Assembly (NCBI GenBank): GCA_029935325.1
Contig: JAOZKO010000018.1
Coordinates: forward strand, 1 to 18,287
DNA from: Bacteroidales bacterium
GTDB taxonomy: Bacteria; Bacteroidota; Bacteroidia; Bacteroidales; UBA1556
Direction of reading: 5' to 3'
DNA: 18,287 bases
Below are positions 14,476 to 18,287 of this stretch, in pieces. The notes below the pieces were generated by a model, which searched no databases, was not told where the DNA came from, and saw nothing but the letters and a program-made list of their open reading frames with translations. How positions within the stretch are numbered: position 1 is the stretch's first letter; the number at the start of each line of letters is the position of its first letter. A program made the position numbers and the translations under genes.

Positions 14476-15900
14476 ATGAAAAATATATACGGACTTATTA
14501 TTTTGTTGTTTGCACTAGCTAGTTGTGTTGGTCCAAAATATGCAGAACCTACTTATACTGTAGAGGAAAGCTACAAATCCTATATGCACGATACTTTAGT
14601 ATCAAATACTGATACTATATTTAATCTGCAATGGTGGAAATTTTTTGACGACCCACAACTAGACACATTAGTTCAGTATGCTTTAGAGTATAACAAAGAT
14701 GTGTTAATGGCTGCATCCCGCATTGAACAATCTCGAGCAATATTAGGAATGACAAAAGCAGACCAATGGCCAAGTTTTTCCTATGGAGGTGGTGCTTCTT
14801 ATGGCAATTCTGACAAACTAACATCTAGCAACCTTAATGGCGCTGTTAATATGAACTGGGAGCTAGTTTTCTGGGGGAGATATAGGGCTGCTGCCGAAGG
14901 TGCTAGAGCCGAATTAGCCTCCTCAGAATATGGTTACCGAAGTATTCAGATAAGCCTAATAACAAGTGTTGCTCAGAGTTATTTTGTAATTTTAGACCTA
15001 GAAAACCGTTTAAGAATTTCAGAGCAAACCCTTGGATCGCGGGACAGTGCAGTATTTATTATGGATACTAGATTTAAAGGAGGTGTTATTCCTGAAATTG
15101 ATTTAAACCAAGCACAAATAAACCAAGCAATAGCTGCTGGTTCTGTTCCATATTATCAACGAAAATTAGCATTGGCAAGAAATTCACTTTCAATACTAAT
15201 CGGAGTGCATCCGCGGCAGTTCACATTTACAGAAGAACTCGATGATGTACAGTTAAATATTGACATACCCTATGGAATGCCTTCAGCATTATTATTGCGC
15301 CGCCCAGATATACTTGCAAGCAGAGAGGCATATCACGCACAATTCAAACAAATTAACGTTGCTGTTGCGCAGCGATTACCATCTATAAGCATTACAGGAG
15401 CCTTTGGTGGCTCCAGTGCTGCTTTGGGAGCAATTACTACTACTGGTTTAGCATGGAGTGCTGGATCAAGTTTATTAGGGCCACTATTTCAGTTTGGGAA
15501 AAACAAACGTAGGGTAGATATGGAACGCGCTAGAGCACAAGAAATGCTAATACAATATGAATTCACTGTACTTCAATCCTTTAGAGAAGTTGAAGATGCA
15601 TTAATTAGCATTAAAACTTTAAAGGTAGAAACTAAGGCAAAAGAAGCAGAAGCTATAGCTGCTATGAACGCTGAAAGACTGTCAAAAATGAGATATGACA
15701 AAGGTGTATCTAGTTATTTGGAAGTTTTAGATAATCAACGTTCGTCCTTTGATGCTCAATTGGGATTATCTCAGTTAAAACAAGAACTTTTAGATTCGTA
15801 TATAAACTTATATAGAGCATTAGGTGGAGGGTGGATTTCGGCAGAAGAAGAACAGCAGGCAAAGGAGGAAGCTAGTAAACAGGGGGATGAAACTCGATAG
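14476..15900 (+). CDS. Outer-membrane efflux lipoprotein, NodT family (TolC-like)
   Basis: A 474-residue outer-membrane channel component. The signal sequence ends in LALASC, with Cys17 as the lipidated residue, followed by VGPKYAEP, a start very common in NodT/OprM-type proteins. Two internal repeats of the outer-membrane-factor domain are present, with the LNxxA-type segments EIDLNQAQINQA and the LRRPDI motif between the repeats. Late in the protein, RYDKGVSSYLEVLDNQR matches the second repeat's conserved helix. A Glu/Gln-rich hydrophilic tail ends it. It is 34 bp after the transporter gene and completes the tripartite pump. A weak hairpin (15981-16005) follows and may end the operon. Confidence 0.95.
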   Translation: MKNIYGLIILLFALASCVGPKYAEPTYTVEESYKSYMHDTLVSNTDTIFNLQWWKFFDDPQLDTLVQYALEYNKDVLMAASRIEQSRAILGMTKADQWPSFSYGGGASYGNSDKLTSSNLNGAVNMNWELVFWGRYRAAAEGARAELASSEYGYRSIQISLITSVAQSYFVILDLENRLRISEQTLGSRDSAVFIMDTRFKGGVIPEIDLNQAQINQAIAAGSVPYYQRKLALARNSLSILIGVHPRQFTFTEELDDVQLNIDIPYGMPSALLLRRPDILASREAYHAQFKQINVAVAQRLPSISITGAFGGSSAALGAITTTGLAWSAGSSLLGPLFQFGKNKRRVDMERARAQEMLIQYEFTVLQSFREVEDALISIKTLKVETKAKEAEAIAAMNAERLSKMRYDKGVSSYLEVLDNQRSSFDAQLGLSQLKQELLDSYINLYRALGGGWISAEEEQQAKEEASKQGDETR

Positions 15901-15980
15901 CAATGATACAAACCTACAAAGGCATATTGTAAAAATTATAACTTATGAAAAGAGGTTTAATTCCGATCTGACTAGTATTG

Positions 15981-16005
15981 CCACTAATACCATTACTTTT
16001 AGTGG
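15981..16005 (+). terminator. Weak candidate terminator of the efflux operon
   Basis: CCACTAA and TTAGTGG pair perfectly around an 11-base loop. No good T-run follows (next bases ATACATTTAATG), so it is only a possible terminator or a stabilising 3' hairpin. Confidence 0.3.
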
Positions 16006-16070
16006 ATACATTTAATGAGAGTGGTGAAGGTTCTATATTGCAGTTTAGGGTTCAGTATTTCTAATAATCA

Positions 16071-16161
16071 ATAGTTCGTTGAGTTTTTGTTTCTCGCAAA
16101 GACGCCAAGGCGCAAAGTGTTGATTTTGTGAATATTATACATTATTGCATAAAGCTGTAAT
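16071..16161 (+). repeat. Dispersed element, copy B
   Basis: It has the same ends and orientation as 2461-2552. The right-hand hairpin reads ATTGCA-TAAAGC-TGTAAT (16144-16161): the single change from copy A (C to T at 16158) swaps a G-C for a G.U pair in plus-strand RNA and keeps the stem. The diverged middle has CGCAAAGACGCC, GGCGCAAAG and the palindrome CGCCAAGGCG (16103-16112). Confidence 0.65.
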
Positions 16162-16230
16162 CACCTGACTGTGTGATTTATATAAAACATTAACGAAGTA
16201 TTTATAATAATAACAGCTATGAAAAATTAG

Positions 16231-16270
16231 AACGCGGATAACTCGGATTAAACTGATTCACGCAGATTTA
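16231..16270. repeat. CGGAT-rich repeat remnant
   Basis: The stretch has GAT-ended units of similar sequence: CGCGGAT, CTCGGAT, CTGAT and CGCAGAT, at spacings of about 10-11 bases. It resembles a type of short dispersed sequence I have seen in intergenic DNA of several phyla (from memory, not verified). It is non-coding. Confidence 0.4.
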
Positions 16271-16281
16271 ATTAAATAAAA

Positions 16282-16938
16282 TTAATAAAGATTCTTTTCT
16301 CGAACTATTCGTGATAAATCAGACAAAGAAGAACTTCCTACTTTAGCGTTAATATTTTTACGATGTGATGTGATTGTATGATAACTAACATCTAAAACAT
16401 CTGCTATTTCAGTACTGCTATAACCTTTTACCACAAATTTAAGGACTTCTATTTCTCGAGGGGTTAAAATAATATCAGAATTAGAATCAGCCAATGCTTT
16501 GAAGGCCTTTATCTTTTCTTTTGAGTAACCATTAACAATCGCATCCTGTACCTTTGGCGAATAATATGTTTTTCCTTTATTTACACATCTAATAGCCTCT
16601 CGTAGCTCTTTAACACCTGTGTTTTTCAACACATAGCCCAAAGCTCCTACTTGTATCATTCTATCAATATATTTAAAATCGTAATGCATTGAAAGTGTCA
16701 ATACTTTTAGTGTTGGAAAAAGTCGCTTTACATGGCCTACAAGTTCATCTCCTTGCATTTCTGGCATACTAATATCTGTAATTAAAACATCTACTTTCAA
16801 TCCATTCAATTCCTCCAAACAATCTTTACCAGATATTGCATCTCCAACTACTACAATATCTTCAACTTTTTTAAGTAAAGCCTTTATTCCATCAATAAAC
16901 AACTGATGATCATCTACAATATATACTCGTATTCTCAT
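16282..16938 (-). CDS. NarL/LuxR-family response regulator
   Basis: A 218-residue transcription regulator. The receiver domain (1-120) has Asp9-Asp10, phospho-acceptor Asp55 in ITDISMPEMQG, Thr81-Ser83 and Lys105 in GYVLKNT, a complete active site. The C-terminal LuxR helix-turn-helix starts at LTPREIEVLKFVVKGYSS (158-175) and ends near KVGSSS. Partner kinases of this family are usually encoded next door, but none is in the window: its upstream neighbour, 12 bp away, is the NfeD-like gene and the other side is repeat-filled DNA. Co-transcription with the NfeD-like gene is likely. The signal and targets are unknown. Regulation of the neighbouring efflux operon is possible but has no direct support. 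Confidence 0.93.
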   Translation of the reverse strand: MRIRVYIVDDHQLFIDGIKALLKKVEDIVVVGDAISGKDCLEELNGLKVDVLITDISMPEMQGDELVGHVKRLFPTLKVLTLSMHYDFKYIDRMIQVGALGYVLKNTGVKELREAIRCVNKGKTYYSPKVQDAIVNGYSKEKIKAFKALADSNSDIILTPREIEVLKFVVKGYSSTEIADVLDVSYHTITSHRKNINAKVGSSSLSDLSRIVREKNLY

Positions 16939-16950
16939 ATCTAATATTAT

Positions 16951-18287
16951 TTACTGCTTCCGCACAACATATTGATTATTAACACACTTCATAATAATGA
17001 TTTTCTCTCCTTTTTCAATATATGATTCCTCTGCCAAAGCATCATAAACCTTATAATTAATTTCTATTTTACCAGCAGGTCGCAATATTGTATGAGCAAC
17101 TCCCTCTGCGCCCTTCATTTTATTTATATCAAGATTAGTAGCTACAAAACCATCATCACTATACATCGCCGCTGTAAGCGCAAGGCCATATCGACTATTT
17201 GTTAATACGTGTTTTATTCCAAAGAAAGCCAAAGCTATTGCTCCAAACAGCGCAATGATAACCACAAAAACAGCCTCCATAATTGCATTAAATGTCACCA
17301 ATGTGAAATCAAGTTTTACATTATTAAGCAAGCTAAGTGTAAGCCCGGTAATAATTAGCACTATACCTCCCACCCCTGCAATACCAAAGCCAGGGATCAC
17401 AAAAATCTCCAAAATAATTAATACCAAACCAGCCACAAATATCAATAGCTCCCAATTCTCTGCCAGTCCTTCAACATAGAGGGGAGCAAAATACAGCACC
17501 GCTGCTGCTATGGAAGCAATTGAAGGAAACCCCATTCCTGGAGTTTGCATTTCGAAATAAATTCCACCAACAATTATCATTATCAATATACCATGAATAT
17601 ACGGGCTAATTAGAAAATCAATAATAGTATCTGTTGCTTTCAGTTCCAACTCTTGAACCTTATAAGTTTTAAAACCATATCTTTTTATGAGCTCATCGAT
17701 AGATGACACCTTGGCTTCGCAAAAACCATTTTTTATAGCCTCAGATGTTGTAAAGGTTAACACTTTACCTGAGTCAGAAATATTTTCTACATAAATATCT
17801 TGATCAACCATTGCCTCCGCAATTTTCGGGTCTCTACCTTTGGCCTCCGCAGTTGCTCTCATTGTCGATCTCATATAGGATTGATATTTATCAGGCATTG
17901 CTTCCGCATTTTGATTAACAACAGTAGCAGCGCCAATATTTGCACCCGCACGCATATAAATACTATCACAGGAAATAGAAATTAATGCTCCTGCTGATGC
18001 GGCATTATTATCTATAAATACCACTACTGGAATCTTTGAATTCAGTATTCGAGTACGAATTGTATCAGCTGAAACTACCAAGCCTCCATAGGTATTCATA
18101 TGAATTACTATCAAATCAGCATCAAGCTCCTTTGCCTGAGCAAACGCTTTCTCCATTCTTCGCACCACTGGTGGAGCAATTTCTTCGTCAATATCAAAAA
18201 CATAAACCAATTTGGCATTATCGTCCTGTGCAATTGCACTTAAACTAAAAATAAATGATAATAGTAAAAGGTATATTAGTCTTATTT
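16951..18287 (-). CDS. NfeD-type membrane serine protease, N-terminus cut by window edge
   Basis: Partial gene: the frame runs to the window edge, and residues before the TTG at 18208-18210 still look coding. They give IRLIYLLLLSFIFSLSAIAQ, a signal peptide, so the true start lies beyond 18287. At least 444 residues are visible. The N-terminal ClpP/SppA-like part has the HMNTYGGLVVSADTIRTRI loop and AASAGALIS, with the likely nucleophile Ser (codon 17995-17997). A Lys 36 residues later (codon 17887-17889) is a plausible dyad partner, near the spacing in archaeal NfeD. Then come several hydrophobic helices and a C-terminal OB-like domain. Full-length NfeD proteases cut hydrophobic C-termini of stomatin-like proteins and act in membrane quality control. 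No stomatin or flotillin gene is in view. Confidence 0.9.
   Translation of the reverse strand, partial: IRLIYLLLLSFIFSLSAIAQDDNAKLVYVFDIDEEIAPPVVRRMEKAFAQAKELDADLIVIHMNTYGGLVVSADTIRTRILNSKIPVVVFIDNNAASAGALISISCDSIYMRAGANIGAATVVNQNAEAMPDKYQSYMRSTMRATAEAKGRDPKIAEAMVDQDIYVENISDSGKVLTFTTSEAIKNGFCEAKVSSIDELIKRYGFKTYKVQELELKATDTIIDFLISPYIHGILIMIIVGGIYFEMQTPGMGFPSIASIAAAVLYFAPLYVEGLAENWELLIFVAGLVLIILEIFVIPGFGIAGVGGIVLIITGLTLSLLNNVKLDFTLVTFNAIMEAVFVVIIALFGAIALAFFGIKHVLTNSRYGLALTAAMYSDDGFVATNLDINKMKGAEGVAHTILRPAGKIEINYKVYDALAEESYIEKGEKIIIMKCVNNQYVVRKQ

Larger units (their letters stand above)
15901..16281. other. 381-bp gap between converging genes, filled with repeat remnants
   Basis: No gene is visible. 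It contains a hairpin at 15981-16005, the second copy of the dispersed element (16071-16161), and a CGGAT-rich remnant (16231-16270). The combination of several repeat pieces in one convergent gap suggests a tolerated landing site. Confidence 0.55.

Noticed and set aside
18208..18210. TTG as start of the NfeD-like protein
   Set aside because: The frame stays open to the window edge and the added residues form a signal peptide ending in SAIAQ, so the gene is truncated by the window, not started here.

Overview
The window comes from an AT-rich bacterial chromosome, almost certainly a member of the Bacteroidota. The signs are start codons without Shine-Dalgarno sequences, -7 boxes of the TAnnTTTG type (the clearest lies upstream of rplM with a TTTG -33 box 20 bp away), the rplM-rpsI-rpsB-tsf gene order, a PKD-domain lipoprotein and lipoprotein-type efflux partners. 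No phage, transposase, CRISPR array, rRNA or tRNA gene was seen.

Layout. Positions 1-807 carry no gene and are built of hairpins and repeats, including a 139-bp element that can fold like a cloverleaf (241-379). pyrH (808-1515, minus) and a PKD lipoprotein (1723-2346, minus) follow. A 645-bp gap (2347-2991) holds one copy of a dispersed element and then a promoter with two ACCGAA repeats 21 bp apart. This promoter drives a plus-strand cassette of a LiaF-like membrane protein, a LytS-type histidine kinase and a LytTR response regulator (2992-5588). A bidirectional terminator separates it from the minus-strand translation operon, which in transcription order is rplM, rpsI, rpsB, tsf (8296 down to 5685). 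Its 5' leader of about 190 nt has competing hairpins. From 8649 a plus-strand run of five closely spaced genes encodes a divergent lipoate-ligase-fold protein, an outer-membrane beta-barrel candidate and a complete tripartite RND efflux pump (periplasmic adaptor, HAE1-type transporter, NodT-type outer-membrane factor), ending at 15900. A 381-bp gap with a second copy of the dispersed element and other repeat remnants follows. The window ends with a minus-strand pair: an NfeD/ClpP-class membrane protease cut by the window edge, and a NarL/LuxR response regulator.

How the parts fit. The translation genes and pyrH are housekeeping. The LiaF-LytS-LytTR cassette looks like an envelope-stress sensing module placed between tsf and pyrH, which are neighbours in many bacteria. 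The RND pump exports amphiphilic compounds; its substrate and regulator cannot be read from the window. The most unusual material is small: the putative LytTR operator, the cloverleaf-like element, the two-copy dispersed element whose terminal stem is kept by a G.U pair, the rplM leader, and an imperfect lipoate-ligase active site. I found no clearly new multi-gene defence or biosynthetic system.
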